64,000 nt of DNA from Lineus longissimus (GCF_910592395.1 NC_088313.1:18368437-18432436), one strand, 5' to 3'. Shown: positions 1 through 20,300, numbered from the stretch's first letter. Numbers and translations are program-made. The notes: generated by a model from the sequence alone, not told the origin.

Positions 1-1152
1 TGAAAGAATGTCGTTCTTGGCTGACATGTCAAGATTTGGAGAAGGATGTCCACATTGGAAGCACAGTTGATCGTGGAGTTGTGAAATTGGTAGGTTGTAA
101 AGTCTGGAGCTTGATATAATTGTCTAGTCTTAACAAAATGACACCAGCATGACTGCAGGTTGATGACTGGCAAGGATTAACTGGATTAGACTGGATTAAC
201 ATTTTATTCCAATTTCATCTCTGCTTTTTTTGTGTCCTAATTTTCCAAATTAGAATTAGAATGTATCGCTATCAGACTAAGAAAATGGCTGTTATTCGAA
301 GCTTTTTACAGCAGACTTTTCAGTTTTTTGTGCCTCCAACAGCTCCTTCTTACAAGTATATGCTCCCAGATGGTACTTTTGACTTGTGCTATTCTTTTAC
401 TTCAGGTACAACTAGCTGATTGGAAGGGTCACAAAGTAGCAGTGAACAGTCTTACACAGGATGAATACAAGGCTGACTTCCATCATGGTCTGGAGATGTT
501 GAAGGCATTCCAGCCTCACGCCAGAGTCACACAGTTTATCGGTTCCTGTGATGATACATTTATCACTGAGTACCACCACTTCAAATCTGCAGTACAACTT
601 GAGCAGACGCTGCAAATCCCACAGCACCTGCAAATCAATAATCTCACGACAAGATTTCAGTTATGCTTGGATTATGCAGAGATTCTAGCGTCCCTCCACA
701 ACAGTTCGATTGGAAAGAGAGTAATGTGTGATTCAAATGACTTGCAAAAAACTCTTGAGCAGTACTTAGTGACTTATGATATCCGGTTGATAGTTAATGA
801 TTTAGATGCCTTGCCTGAGGTCAAGGATGGACAAGGAATTAAATGTGGCCATCGACAATTAACGGGTGATTTCGTTGCTCCTGAACAACTCTGGCCTTAC
901 CCAGATGTGGAGTTCAGTGACAAGGATATGTCTGGTTATGATGAGAAAATTGACATCTGGAAAGTGCCAGATATTTGTCTGTTTTTTATTGGTGATAAAC
1001 GTGGGACTGATGTGTTGAAATTTCACCTCCATAAAATACATACAAAATGTAAAAATTCTAATCCAAAACTGCGCCCCAGTGCAGATGATTTATTAGAAGA
1101 GTACATGCGAGTGAGGAAATACATAGGCTTACACAGCTACAAGGAGTTGTAG
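1..1152 (+). CDS. POMK: Protein O-mannose kinase, 3' part (partial)
   Basis: This is the C-terminal part of the Golgi/ER-lumen kinase that phosphorylates the 6-position of O-mannose on alpha-dystroglycan-type glycans. Two exons are visible: up to base 89 (open from base 3, donor GTAGGT) and 406-1152 (acceptor TTCAG, stop TAG). Both junctions are phase 0, giving KECRSWLTCQ...VVKL joined to VQLADWKGHK. The product matches vertebrate POMK along its length: the catalytic-loop region reads VMCDSND, the metal-binding region NDLDALP stands where ordinary kinases have DFG, and the C-lobe has GDFVAPEQLWP and YDEKIDIWK. The atypical loops are normal for this family. The N terminus with the signal-anchor lies upstream of the window. 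A polyadenylation signal follows at 1520. I am confident of the family and of the single intron seen. Confidence 0.93.
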
Positions 1153-1519
1153 TCAAAGTATTTCATTGTGTTCATTGTGTGTTTCGGCTTGTCCATTATT
1201 GTGAGAACTTCTCTGTAGCTTGTTGGGTATTTTATTGCACTTAGTCTCATGAGTGTCAGCACCCTTATTTGTTTTAGAGCCATAACCTAACAAAATACAT
1301 GCAATACATGTCTATGCTGAATTAGAATCTGGCACTGTGTTCTTCCCACAGTAAATGTTATCCGACCCAGATTTGTGTTCTGAGTGTCACATGTGGCTTG
1401 CATATCAGCATCCTCACTGCATGTTCTAAGTGTTCTGTATCGGTTTTGACTTCTGTGCTATTGCCTAAGTCGGCATTTACCGCATGAAATTCTGTTATCT
1501 TTTATAATACATATTTTCA

Positions 1520-1525
1520 AATAAA
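1520..1525 (+). terminator. Polyadenylation signal of POMK
   Basis: AATAAA lies 368 bases after the POMK stop codon. It is the first canonical signal downstream, so the 3' UTR is probably about 390 bases long. Confidence 0.6.
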
Positions 1526-1923
1526 GCTGAAAGTGCACTGAAGTTGTGATATGTGATCTTATTTCGTTCAGGGGTCAACACGAAGACAAGGTAAACCTAA
1601 GGACTGGTCCCGAGATGATCCTCAATTACATATGTACATCTGGAGAGATTTCTGTTCCTGAGACTTTCAGAACTGTGTGTGAGGCCTTTCTGCTTTTCAT
1701 GTTTTCACATGTTGCAGCCGTAGTGATTGAAAGGACTCCTGCCACTAGTGTCACAACCTATCGACAAGGACTTCAACCTGAAGGGCTCAACACTTAGTGT
1801 GTACAGATAAAGTCAAAGGAGAGTGGTTAAGAACTACATTCTCAGAATTTGATGAAGTTTTGTAACTTCAGTTTCATTTTAACACAAGGAATCGCTACAA
1901 AAAATGGATATTTTCTGAAGAAT

Positions 1924-1929
1924 TTTATT
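1924..1929 (-). terminator. Candidate polyadenylation signal of SMYD5
   Basis: TTTATT on the plus strand reads AATAAA on the minus strand, about 900 bases beyond the SMYD5 stop. It is the candidate I noticed downstream, but nothing confirms its use. Confidence 0.4.
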
Positions 1930-2825
1930 AGGAGGATAAAGTATGATACACTTCTTACGTTTACAAGTTAAACATGACCAAAATATACTATGAATATTGG
2001 AAACAATGAAATGCAGATGCCTTTTGAATTCAGAGCTCAGACTTGAGATGGTAGCAACACAAGGATATGAGAAGTGACATAGATATTTCAACATAAAGTT
2101 GCTCATTGTGTAAAACAGGAAATTTTTGTGTTTAATTTTTATGATTTCGCAAATGCATTGTCAAACGCAAACCTACAGTACAAACAAAACCATTCAGTCG
2201 CATTCAACAAGAGCCAATTGAAGAAAACTTCCAATGACATTACAAATGTATGTTGCATGATTGAACGAACACCTGATAAGCACCATTACCATGAATTTTT
2301 ACCACAGTAGACTTCAAAAACCCATTTGAATTGCACAAGCTACTCTTAAAACATGCCTAGCCTACTTCCACAAAGCGAAAGTGGTCACCAACAATCAACT
2401 TGATTTCCCCAAGACAATTTTCAATGCAGAATGACTGCAAACATCACTAACAGGGCACATTCCTGGAAGTAAACTAAAACCAAAGAAATTTTAAAATTAA
2501 CTGATAACAAGCATAAAGAATCAGACAGATAACACATTAAGGCTACCACTGTTGACTCAAGGTTAACCACCATGTACTAGAATTCTAATCTTTGAGCAAA
2601 TACACTTGCATCAAACAACAGAGACCAACAAGACTGTGCACATCATGATAATAGAATGGTTTCCTCTTAGGACAATGGACACCCTGACGGTTGGGGCCAA
2701 AAGCTAGTCACTACATTGAGGGTTCTGGTCTCAGGCAGTCAAAATGTCTCGGTCCCAGTTCCAACAACGGCGGTATTCCAGATCTCTTAAGCATGCAACC
2801 CAATGCAGTCAACAGATGAATGCCC

Positions 2826-5800
2826 TCAAGAATCCATTTCCATGTCGGAGCCTTCTTCATCTGAATCATCCTCGGCAGACGACACGTCAGGATCATTTAC
2901 TTGTTCCTCACACTTCACGCATGAACACGTAAACAGGTAGTTATCCCTGAAGAGAATAGGAAAGAGCAGAGGGTAAGAAATAGCGACATCTTTGTCACAA
3001 TGATGTAATGAGAAGCCAAACAACCAGGATCACTGCACAACACTACTGTGGGAAATGCTATTGTGTAGTCACTTGTGCTAAAGAGCATCACAGAGTGTAA
3101 TCTTTCAGACAGTTCCGTCAGCAGATCAAATTAACCAGGATGCAACCGACTCATGATACACCGTATGCTGTAAAATTTTCAAATAAGGTTACTAGATTTG
3201 CCATCCTGAAATGACTTTTCATTGGCCGAATGTTCCCAGACATGGTCAGACTGAAGACAGTTATGTGACATTTCGAAAGCAACCTTACCTCAGTACCTTC
3301 TGCCGAGAATGGCGACTTCGGTCACGTTGGCACTCATCCAGGTAACAAATACAGATCTCCTGAAAATGAACATTGAGGTAATCAATTACAAATACAACAT
3401 ACCACAGATACCGAAATCAAGATTAAGAAACATAACTTGAATGGGACATACTGGGATCACGACTTTACACAAAGGAGGAGAAGCAAAACTGTCATTGATT
3501 TCCCTCACCTGTCCAGCCTTGATATCTTGAGTTGCAATCATCTCCAGTACGTGGTTGTTGTGGGGGAAGGTGACCTCTGCATTGGGCACACAGCTGTGGT
3601 TGCCTTAAAGGTAAATATCATGTTCATTTTCCCCTTACAGGAACACTTTGCTCTGTGTATTGCTCTGGAAGGTTTCAACTACATTGGCGCAAACTAGCTC
3701 TGGAGTGACTGCCAAAATGTTCTTGAGGTCTAATTCTCACCCCCTCTCATTCTCATCCAAGTAAGACAAAGAATGTAATATATACACTGACTGTCATTCA
3801 TAGCAATTCGCAGTTACTAGTTTACTTCTATGCAGCATCTAGGAAATACTTTGTGTAACAATTGGTGGAAGCACCGAGAGTGAGGGAAAAGTAAAACTTA
3901 CAGGTACTTTGTAGAGCATATAAACCAGATCCTTCACAGTTGAGAAACATGCCAGACTCTGAAAATGGAATCATGAAATTGATAATCAAATTGTCAAATG
4001 AACCAAAAGACAGTGTAGTGGAGGAATCTTTTTGAAATTGATTTCATCTCAAATCGAAGGCAGCATGTGAATCAAACCACACTCACCCTTGTCCATATCT
4101 TCATACACTTTGTCAATAAACTTGTCAAGTTCAGCCCTCTCCGACTCGGGAAGATTTAGCTGGTCACAGTTCTTCACCCACACACTAAGAGCACTGGTTC
4201 CTATGCCTTGGCCATTGGTTCCAAGTAGGGCAAATAACGACCGAAAGCCAGTTGGAGTGAACCACTGAAATACATGTAAGAATCGAAATAAAACTTGACC
4301 AAGGTACATTTTTGGTGTTGATGATATCCATTTTCAAGGTGAAATTCAAAAGAAAGGGTGGTAAAAATGAACAGACCACATGAATCATTGGATGTAGCAA
4401 AATTCTAACCTGACTCAACTCTTCATCATACAGAGATTCAGTGAACAGATTCCGTAAGATTTCTACTTGCTCCTGAAAAAAAGAAATATTTGAGGTAAAA
4501 AAGAAAACCCAGTCCAGGGAATGTACCTACAATCTCAGAGGTGACTTGGCCTGGACGCTTAAGGAATTGACCTCAAAGCAGAGGGTCTCTGTTGAGATAC
4601 TAAACCCTTCAGGGTAGGAATGATAGAAATGTACCGTACCTGGAATTCTGTACCTAATAACTTGTGAGCAATTGCTTCTTCCTCATTGACTGTTCTATGG
4701 CAAAACTCAGAGAATGCTGAGAGTATGGCTTCTTTATTGCTGGTCTTGTAGAAAAAAAGAATTTTAAAACTTGTCAAAATTACATGAATATGCAACACTA
4801 TTTGCAGCACGAAAGGATGCTAAAGGGACAATGCCTTTTGGATTGCGATGCTATCAAAAACTATCGAGGCTAATTTCTTGAAACTTGCATTGCTAATCAT
4901 TTCAGTTACTTATACTAATCTGGTAAATATAAATAGCAGAAACCAAAAAAATCTAAGCCAGAGGCATGAATGAATATCAGTAGCTTCATTGAGAGTTGAC
5001 TGTTTTGTAATCCGATGATATGGTTACCCACCTACCTGTTTGACCATGGCTATCATCCTCACCAATATCATGATACTGGCAGTCTCCGGGGGGAAATGCA
5101 TGTTCCTGAATAACAAACATGTATAAGTCATTTACCTGTAATGAGGGCGACAAGAGGGCAAGAGGCAGGACATGTGAACGATTACTTGATACCGTGAAGT
5201 GAGATGGTGAAGCCGCTGGTCCTGGTGAAGACTTGTTGAAGCTGCCAATAACATTTAAGACAACCTTGGCGAAGGTCCCTTACACTTTTGACTTGTCCTG
5301 AACAGTGTGATTATGAAACTGACAGTGATGTCAACCAAAAATTGTCTCCATGAACCAGGGAGACCTGATTGAGCTGTAAGAACTCACCTCCATGTCTCCT
5401 GTAGCTTATTCAATGGATGGTCGGGATCATCTCTTGAGGCTCCCAGACACAGTGTTTGGTGGTGTTGACTCCAGGCCTGATCCCGACAACGAGCACTACA
5501 ATAGAGTATCTGCAACAAAACAATGAACTTACAGGCTCCTCCTGAGTGTGAATGTCCATCATACTGATGAATTATCACCTGGGGCTTTTTCGGGATATAT
5601 CATTTTAAAGACCTCGGATACAGATAACGTGCAGCAATTACGTACATGTAGGGCAATACCAACCTGGCAATGTGGGCAAGTTACATGTTCGCCTTCATGA
5701 CACTTTCGGTCACAGCACTCGTAATGAGGAAGAGAAGCTGATGGAAGGCTGGCCAAGCGCCGGTACATCTCCTCTGCAGTCTCCAATGACTTCATACAGT

Positions 5801-6275
5801 AATCACAAGCGGTGTACTTGTAATATGCATTCCAAAGGAACTGAGTGCAAACAAGTGGCTCTTCACTGAAAAGGGTATCTCCTTCCTTGAAGTCTTTATC
5901 AGCAAAAAGGCCTTTCCCCTGAAAAAAATAATTTTTGGTGCACATAGGTCACTATGTTTTTATGCAGCAGCATTTCAATTTTCATACAAAAGACTCACAA
6001 TCACCCACACATAAGCACATTGCATTGACTTGTACATTAATGTACACTGTACATTTATATACATGCCATGTACATGGAGCATAGGGGACGAAAAAGGAAG
6101 TCCAATAAATCGCAACTGCGATATACAAACTTGAAGAAGTTTCCAGTGAACGCACAAGTTGACATTCAACTTCAAATACGATGAAAAATTATCAAAGAAA
6201 AATCAGAACTTAACCCACCTTTTTCGGGATTTGTAAGATTTTTACACCGGGAGCTTCCCTTATGGAGGCAGCCAT
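2826..6275 (-). CDS. SMYD5: SET and MYND domain protein 5 (lysine methyltransferase)
   Basis: Eleven coding exons on the minus strand encode 397 residues (human about 418): 6275-6219, 5918-5664, 5509-5388, 5105-5036, 4744-4640, 4472-4410, 4264-4087, 3958-3902, 3603-3509, 3359-3289, 2946-2826. All junctions keep phase. The order of parts is GKGLFA at the start of the SET fold, a zinc-binding MYND-like stretch (CDYC, CPHCQ, YCSARC), PPETASIM, the family-specific [20 protein letters not shown], the SET core with NHSC near residues 304-307, then [15 protein letters not shown] and the post-SET cysteines (CSCVKC). It ends in a short acidic tail rich in E and D, as in vertebrate SMYD5. The enzyme methylates lysines on histones and ribosomal proteins. 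The start ATG sits in AAGATGGCTGCC. The gene is divergent from KIF11. Confidence 0.96.
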
Positions 6276-6503
6276 CTTGGTCGGTGGAAAACTTTCCTCC
6301 AATAAAAATCGAGCTAGTTGCAAGTTTTTTGTAACAAGTGCTCTGATTGGTTATTACCATTTGCTACCAATTTCAAAACACTATCTATTGCTCGTTCATC
6401 GTGTCGTTTTAAATACCCTTTTATGACAAACGAGTTACACTGTGCTATCTGATATTCTTTTCATTGTGTAACACGTAGTTCAAAGTACCGCCCTATCAAG
6501 AAA
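6276..6503. promoter_or_regulatory. Bidirectional SMYD5/KIF11 promoter region
   Basis: Only 228 bases separate the two start codons, which point away from each other. The interval has an inverted CCAAT box (ATTGG, 6346-6350) and a direct one (CCAAT, 6367-6371) 16 bases apart, and TTCAAA at 6479-6484, which is TTTGAA on the minus strand, the core of a cell-cycle homology region. CCAAT boxes plus CHR are known from G2/M genes such as vertebrate KIF11. Applying that logic here is inference, and the CHR-like site lies close to the ATG. The SMYD5 start overlaps a YY1-like AAGATGGCTGC. Confidence 0.55.
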
Positions 6504-13395
<6,892 letters not shown>

Positions 13396-14583
13396 TGATA
13401 CGATTTTCGAAGGACCCCTTGACTGGTTTCGGTTTTAAATCTGTGTTTATCACCGTGTACAAACATACAATGCTATACCTGCCAGAAGACTGTCACTGTA
13501 TAGATTTTATGAATGGTCAATATCGATGGCTTTGTTGGAAAGCCTTTGTTACTTTAGATGCTTGTCTACAGTTGAAAGTTCCATGATCTTTTCCCAAGTG
13601 TAGGCCTATTGTTCTTGCTTTTCAATGTAAGACTGAAAATATATCGTAGGTTGCTTGGTAACTGACCTTGATTTTAGTGAATTGATGTGTAATGTATATT
13701 CTGTTTTTTATTCTTGTAAATAATTATGAGCGAGATTTTATAATCTAGGCTTCAGACAAAGTATTTGAAAATACCGGGATGAATGGAAATGAGAAGCTGG
13801 CTGGCTGATATTAATCGCCAGTAGTGTATGCAATAATGATTTTGGAGTGATCATGGTATCTGACAAGTCATAATATGGTTTACTGTCTTGTATGTTTTGA
13901 CCGCTAGAAGATCTGGCTTTGTATAATTAGTGGTGAGTTGTAATTGTTGAGTAAAGTATTCTGTCAGTGGTGATGCGAGTGAAAACATGCCCTCTATCAC
14001 AGACACACTTGGGAATGAACACTGGTGTTTTGGACTGAAGCTCGGTACCTTGATACAGAGGTGTTCCACTGGCTGAGGCGTTAGCAAGGAAGGTTCTACT
14101 GTACTATTGTGTGCAATATCATCGTTCTTAGAAATTTGGTCTGGAAGGTTATAATCATATTTCATACATTTATTGCTGTCCTCGGGGTGTTCAAATTGTC
14201 TCTTATCCCGTTGAGCAAAACTATGTAAGTCTCTGTGAGGAATGTTCCACTGTTCTTGCCTTGTAGTTTTGCTTTGAGGTATATTCACTTATTGGTTAAA
14301 ACTGCTTCTTGTCAGTTCTTTAATACAGTGTCGATTTTCATATCCCTAGCTTGCTAAAACAATATGCATTTTCAAATCCATGTATAAATAACCACCAAGC
14401 ATGAGACAAGTGTATGCAATAATTCGGAAATTGGTTTTCTGTGTAAGATGGTCATGTCATGTATTTATTAGCGAGATAATTTTTATCATGGAGACAATAA
14501 CGAAAAATATAAACTGGTTCTTGTATGTAAAAGTAGTTGTTTGGCTGTGTTTGTTTGCTACAGAAGAGGAGGAGCCACGTTTC

Positions 14584-14830
14584 CTATCAAACTGAGACAG
14601 TTGTGCAAGGACAATCATCTCGTAAAGAACTGAAACACTAGTTGTGCTGTGATGGTTGTCTCTTATCAGTCTGAGATGGCTACTTGTCCAAGGACAATCG
14701 TCTCATGTTGGTTGGCCTCGCGTCGTGGTCCAAATACGATTGTCTCATTTCAGACTGAGATGTCTAGTTGGGCAAGGATGATTGTCTCATATCAGACGAA
14801 GACAGCTAGTTGTCCATGAACGAAGGCCAA
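14584..14830. repeat. Degenerate ~42-bp minisatellite, about six units
   Basis: Units start near 14584, 14625, 14664, 14707, 14748 and 14790. The better conserved ones read approximately TCAGACTGAGATG, then CTAGTTGT, then CAAGGACAATCGTCTCAT. Each unit tends to open with TGAGA and close with TCTCA, so single units could fold back on themselves. Divergence between units is high, which suggests an old array. Confidence 0.75.
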
Positions 14831-15531
14831 TTACCCACATGATTAAAGACGATGGCAATGTCACTTTTCCATGTAAACTAATAACTTTGACGGGAGATGA
14901 TTACCCAGATGCATGTTCTGGCTTTTCGACCTCTGATGGATAGGCAACAGCCAAGTTGAAATTCTACTGGATCCATGCATAGGCTTGGTATCCATTGACT
15001 GTTCTTTTGTCGACTTGAGGCGTCATGACCATGTTACCTTGCCCCAGTCAATAGGGCACATGTGCCATGCACAAGAGGAAATGATCACAAGTCACAGCCT
15101 ATTAGAATGTACAATGGTTCACTGCCTGTGTGCATGTCACAAGTAAAACAGTCTACATGAACTCATGGATACAGCCCAAGGCAGCGTACATGTATAACAT
15201 AGACTGTTTCCAAGTAAATTTTTTTCCATGGTCTCCATTTTAGGTTCCCTGGTCCCTCATGAATTCTTGGTACAAGCCATGGAACGTCCAATAGGCCAAA
15301 CAGAAGTTCACAAGGACATGGAGCCTATGTTCTTAAGGCACCTTGAGGTGCCCTGAAAACCGACCTGACAATGGATTTCCCGTGTAGTTTGGTAGATGAC
15401 AAAAGAGGCAGGCTGACGATGCACAAGGTTAGGAGGCTTATAGACAAGTTTTGATTAATCAATGCCAACTTGTACATGTAGAACTTGTACAATGAAAAAC
15501 TAACTCTAAAATATATTATACTAATAATACT

Positions 15532-15537
15532 TTTATT
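15532..15537 (-). terminator. Candidate distal polyadenylation signal of the PH-PDZ gene
   Basis: TTTATT on the plus strand gives AATAAA on the minus strand, 1.8 kb beyond the stop codon. A weaker ATTAAA lies nearer, at 16391-16386 on the minus strand. Which is used cannot be told from sequence. Confidence 0.25.
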
Positions 15538-17373
15538 TATGAGGTACAAATTTTATGTAAATTCAGCCTAAGAATGTTGGAAGCAAAGGGAATCGCATCA
15601 AGTTTATCAAGTTAAAGTATAAAGTACATACAACCACAAGTCCTAGTGGGAGAGACACATGTAGGACTGATGAGGATGGAATGAGGCCTTTATAATGTTT
15701 GTTATGAATACTCTTCAAGGCCAGGACAGCCTATAGCATTCAACCTCATATTCTCTTCTACTACTATTTCACTAGTGAAGGTACAAGTTAGTGTAGAGTG
15801 AGTGTCAACCGAGATGGAACAGTAATGAAGTAGTTGATCACTTGGATACATGTATAACAGAGATGAAATTCTTCCTCCATGCAATGACAATTATCACACT
15901 TCCATATCTACATCACATCAAGAAGTAAATGTGAGCCAGCTAAGAATGTTTAAAACATCTAATCAACATGTAGTTCACAATGATTGTATTAAACATATAG
16001 CAAAACTTGAAGGCAACCTGTGTATATAAATGTCACAATTAAAGTATTGATTGTCATTGTGGTGTATCTGAGGAACAGTGGCAGTAAAACAGCAGTGATA
16101 TTTGAGATAACAAATTATTTACTGGCCACAGCAGTTACAAAACATCTCAAATACTTCACAACGGTTTTTTGAGACAAGTGCCTGAAAGTGTAAAACACAC
16201 GAGTGTGCGAACGTGGGGGGGGGAGGTTCAGATTTCAGGAATGACTTTACATAGAATCAACAGACTCGCAAAGAAACACTTGTCAAATCAATATTCAAAG
16301 ATTTGTGGTCCGACAACCAAATCTAATTGAGCAATTTTCTTTTGAATCAGAAAATATGAAAGGTCCCAAACATCAAACACACAGTTTTAATTACATTTCT
16401 GGATTATTAACAAGTAGTAATTTAAATACGTGTACAATGTATTAAGAGGAGAAATAGATGATAATTTCTTCCGATGACATGTGTTAGTTACAAGAGCCTT
16501 GTCTCCTGAACTGGCCGCCAGAGACACGCTTACATATGTTACTTTTGTGTTTCATATTCAATTCACACTATTCAACACTTGTTGTTGTTAAAATATACAT
16601 TATAATACAACAGTAACGGGCAACAAAATATTACACTTTCAAAAAACTTTAACAAACTTGATCATAAAACCCTCCCTCTTCTCAAGGTTGTGGCTTTGAT
16701 TATGAGATACCGCCCACGGCAAGAGAAAAGCTTTAAAAATCTCTTAACAGAGGAAAATAATATCCTAAAACAAGCACCAATTTTCTGCACCAAGTTTTAA
16801 CTTTGCTGGCCTGAATACCACCCATATCACCCTATTACTTCATTCCCCTTTCAGTCATTCATAATTTTGACAATAAATACATATCAAATATGGCATTGAT
16901 TTTCTCTCCAGACCTATTTCCAAATCTTTTCTGAAACAAAGCAATAAATGGATGAAATAAACGGATATAAACCCATTATAATGCTAGAAAAGTAACCTAA
17001 GGAGATTGGCAGTCCTCAATATACGCTGCTGCCTGCAATTATAATCGACGATACGTGAAACAAAAACATCTCTTGCCTGCAGAGAAAACCGGTAATCACT
17101 GTGTTTCATATTTATCACAGTTGGCAGGGATCACTAATTCTTGTTGCGATAACCATAGTAAACAAGTCATTTTTGCTGCATGAGATAATGACTGCAGGAT
17201 TTGCGAGGCATTTTCAATCTTTCTGTCCAGAGCTGCATCCAGAGATTCTCCTATGACAATTAAATACATGTTGCCACATAATCATTTGTCCAAACAACCT
17301 GAGTCGCAGGTGACACAAGGCCTTGTTCAAGGTTTAATGTTGTTCCACAATACAAATCAATAATCTCCTTTTC

Positions 17374-20300
17374 CTATTGCACAATGAAGTCCTTGTATCC
17401 TTTCACTTTCTTCAGGAGCTTCTTGATAGTGTGTATGAAGTCATAGGGCTGCACCATGATTGAGATATCCTTACCAACTGCATTCAGGCGGTGCTCAATC
17501 TGTAAAACACATTATCGTTAGGTTAAAAGATGATTATGGGTAGAGTATCCTAGTTGTATTGTAAACTTTATAGTTGGACCAAAGGAAGAGAACGTAACAG
17601 ATAAACCTAAAAAGGTACCAAACTACTTTGTCGCCATATGATATCAAAGAAATGTTTTATGAAAAGTTTTCCTCACCTCCTTATCCTTGAAGAATAAGTT
17701 GAGAGGTCGATTGTTGACCTCTGTTAGCACCCAATGACATGGTGATCTGCCATCCAAACTACATGCCTGCATCGGAAGACCATGACGTGCTGCAAGACCA
17801 TCGTTGTTCACTTGATAAATCTGGAATGGAATCAAAATCACAGTGGATTTCAACAGAAGTAATGCCAAAGCAACCCGTCTATTTTCCTGGTAGTACTCCG
17901 AGGTACAACATCATATCGTTCCGACCGCCACCCTGCAACCCCCCCAAAATAGCCCACAGTAATACTACCTACCACAGCAGTTCCACCTTCCCGTTTGAAC
18001 CCCAGGCTCTCACCCTCAGCTGACCTCTTTATGGCATAAACACTGGCATATGGCGTCCTACGCACAACGAATTCCACCCGTTCATCATCCGAACTGTGTC
18101 GTATTAGTCTCTGGGCATATTCAGCATCAACCACGTCGAACCCATTGATTGAAACAATACGATCTCCGATGTGGAATGCATTGTGAAGGAATGGACTGGC
18201 TTTTTGGTTCCAGCCTACAACCCTGAAAAGAGAAGGAAAGAAAATCAATCAAGGCGCATCAAGTACTTCTCCTTTTAATCTGGTCTGAGAAGGAAAAGCC
18301 AGATAAACTAGAAAGGAGGAAGCCAAATCTAACTGAATTCTACCCGATACCCAACACTGCCACATTGCTGTTCTGAGCAAAAGAAGCAGAGGTAACCCAA
18401 GGACTCTAACTGTCAAGTAATTCAGCCTGATCTATTTTTTACTCACCAAACGGCATCCAAGAAATCTATGAGAGCCAAGGTCTGATAACAATCTTTCCTG
18501 CGTAAGTGCGTTTTTACGCCCCCTGGATGATTAATCTCCTGACGGAGTTGATCAACTTCACGTTCCTTCAGACCGATTGCTGTGGCTGGTGACATCATAA
18601 TCCCCTTCACTGAATGCTGTCGCAGCATACTACCCGATGCAGGATTTGACTGAGGCTGTGCAGGGTTTAAACCCTTCTCACGTGCTTGCTCCATGAGGGA
18701 CCTATTGTACTCGCTGGTTGACTCCATTAGATTTTTAATAGCATCTGGATCAAAAGTACCAGCAGCTTGAAGCGGGGAAATAGTAAGGGAATTGGACCTC
18801 AAAGGTGGTGGACCACTGGGTCGACCCTTGGGTAAAGGCGGTGGTTCTGATGTACTGCTTGCACCTCGACGAATCAAGGCCGTTTCTTCATCACTTGTAA
18901 TCCTCAGACCACGAGAATCCTGCCTCTTCAATGGCGTTGATCGTTTCTTATCTGGCAGCATAAGTGGTAAATCATCATTCCATAGAGCACCATACATGTC
19001 TCTAGGACCTTGCCCTGACGAATGGCGTCGCATACCAGGATGAGTAGGTGGGGGTGGAGGAGGTTTGCTGGGGAAGTCGGGCGGTAATCCTCCAGGCCTT
19101 GGAGGCTCGTACAAATTCTCCTCAGCTCGACCATAAGTACCAGCCAATTGTTGTTCCAAGTGCCGTCTGCTCCTTGGTGACTTCTCACAGTTCGCCGCAC
19201 CAGGTTTCTCTGGTGGCTCTAAAGCAGATTTTGTCTTTTTTAAATCCTCATCAGGAAGTGGTGGGAGTGGTGGGAGTGGTGGAAGTGGGGATCGTGGATC
19301 TCGCATGGGAGAGCCACCCATCTGCACATGCTGCTGGGCCTCGTTCCTCTTGTTCTGAGCTTTGATCAGATCAATTTCATCAATGGATTCCTTTCTGGAT
19401 CCCAGCGGACGTGCAACTGTGGAGTTCTGAAGTGATGATCTTGGGGCAGGAATGGGTACAGATAATGTTCTGGGTGGTGGCAGAGGCGGAAAACTATCAC
19501 TTTGATCTGACCCTAGAGAAGCCATTCGAGCCTGTGCTTGTCTTTTCGCAGCATCAATATCTTCAAACACTTGATCACTTCCTGAGCTACATTCAGAGAC
19601 AGTCCTTGCTTGTGCTACAGCCTTGACAGCAGTCACATCCTCAAATCCATCCGACAATCCCCTCTTTGCCTCAGCAGCTCTGGCTTCAGCAATGTCGGCA
19701 AATTCATCCAAGGTCCTTTTTTCTTCAGCTTCAAATTCCTGTTTAGCTTTGGCTTTAGCTTCAGCAGTGTCACCAAATCCTCCTTCCAAAGCTCTCCTCT
19801 GAGACTCAATGACTTCAAAATCTCTTTTGGCTTTGGCCTTAGCCTCAACAAGGTCTTCAAATTCTTGTCTAATCTCTCCCCCAGATGCTCCATCACCTGA
19901 ACTTCCAGTCTCGTCTGGTAAAGCAACATGCGTAGGCTGATTGACTGATGTCTTTTTTAGATCAATCACGTCTTCTGTGGGTTTATGGAAGGATGTAAGT
20001 TTCTGCGAGTCAGATGCTTTCCGAAAATCAGCAGGAGTGTCATCTACAGTTGCTCGAGCTGGCGCCCCAGGAAAGGCAGAATACCGATCTTCAGCAGTCT
20101 GGAAATAAAGAAAAGATAATGACTAGAACACAACACCTGTCTTGTGAATTTCTGCCATTTTTGACCCAACTAAACAGTGGATACATGGGCTGCTGGAAAG
20201 TTACAGTGGAAACATCAGTGCCCGTCACCTCTGAGGTCTCACGATCAATTCCTGGTCAGCCCTAGTATGCGCATGTGAAAGAGATTAGCGATTCTCTCCG

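Larger units (their letters stand above)
1153..2825. other. Convergent 3' UTR / intergenic region between POMK and SMYD5
   Basis: This stretch holds the POMK 3' UTR (to about 1545) and, from the other side, the probable SMYD5 3' UTR (2825 down to about 1905). Short open frames here, such as one near 1546-1797, show no recognisable protein similarity. Nothing else is supported. Confidence 0.6.
13396..17373. other. Intergenic region and 3' UTRs between KIF11 and the PH-PDZ gene
   Basis: The region holds the KIF11 3' UTR, for which I see no clear AATAAA, and the probable long 3' UTR of the PH-PDZ gene from the other side. A degenerate minisatellite lies at 14584-14830. A 145-codon open frame on the minus strand (13851-14288) has no recognisable similarity and no splice context. 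Otherwise the DNA is A/T-rich without coding signal. Confidence 0.6.

Noticed and set aside
1546-1797. 83-codon open frame after the POMK polyadenylation signal
   Set aside because: No similarity or exon structure; consistent with random open sequence.
13851-14288. 145-codon open frame on the minus strand downstream of KIF11
   Set aside because: No family motif, no initiation context or splice partners that I can see, and it overlaps the probable KIF11 3' UTR. Chance is the simplest explanation.
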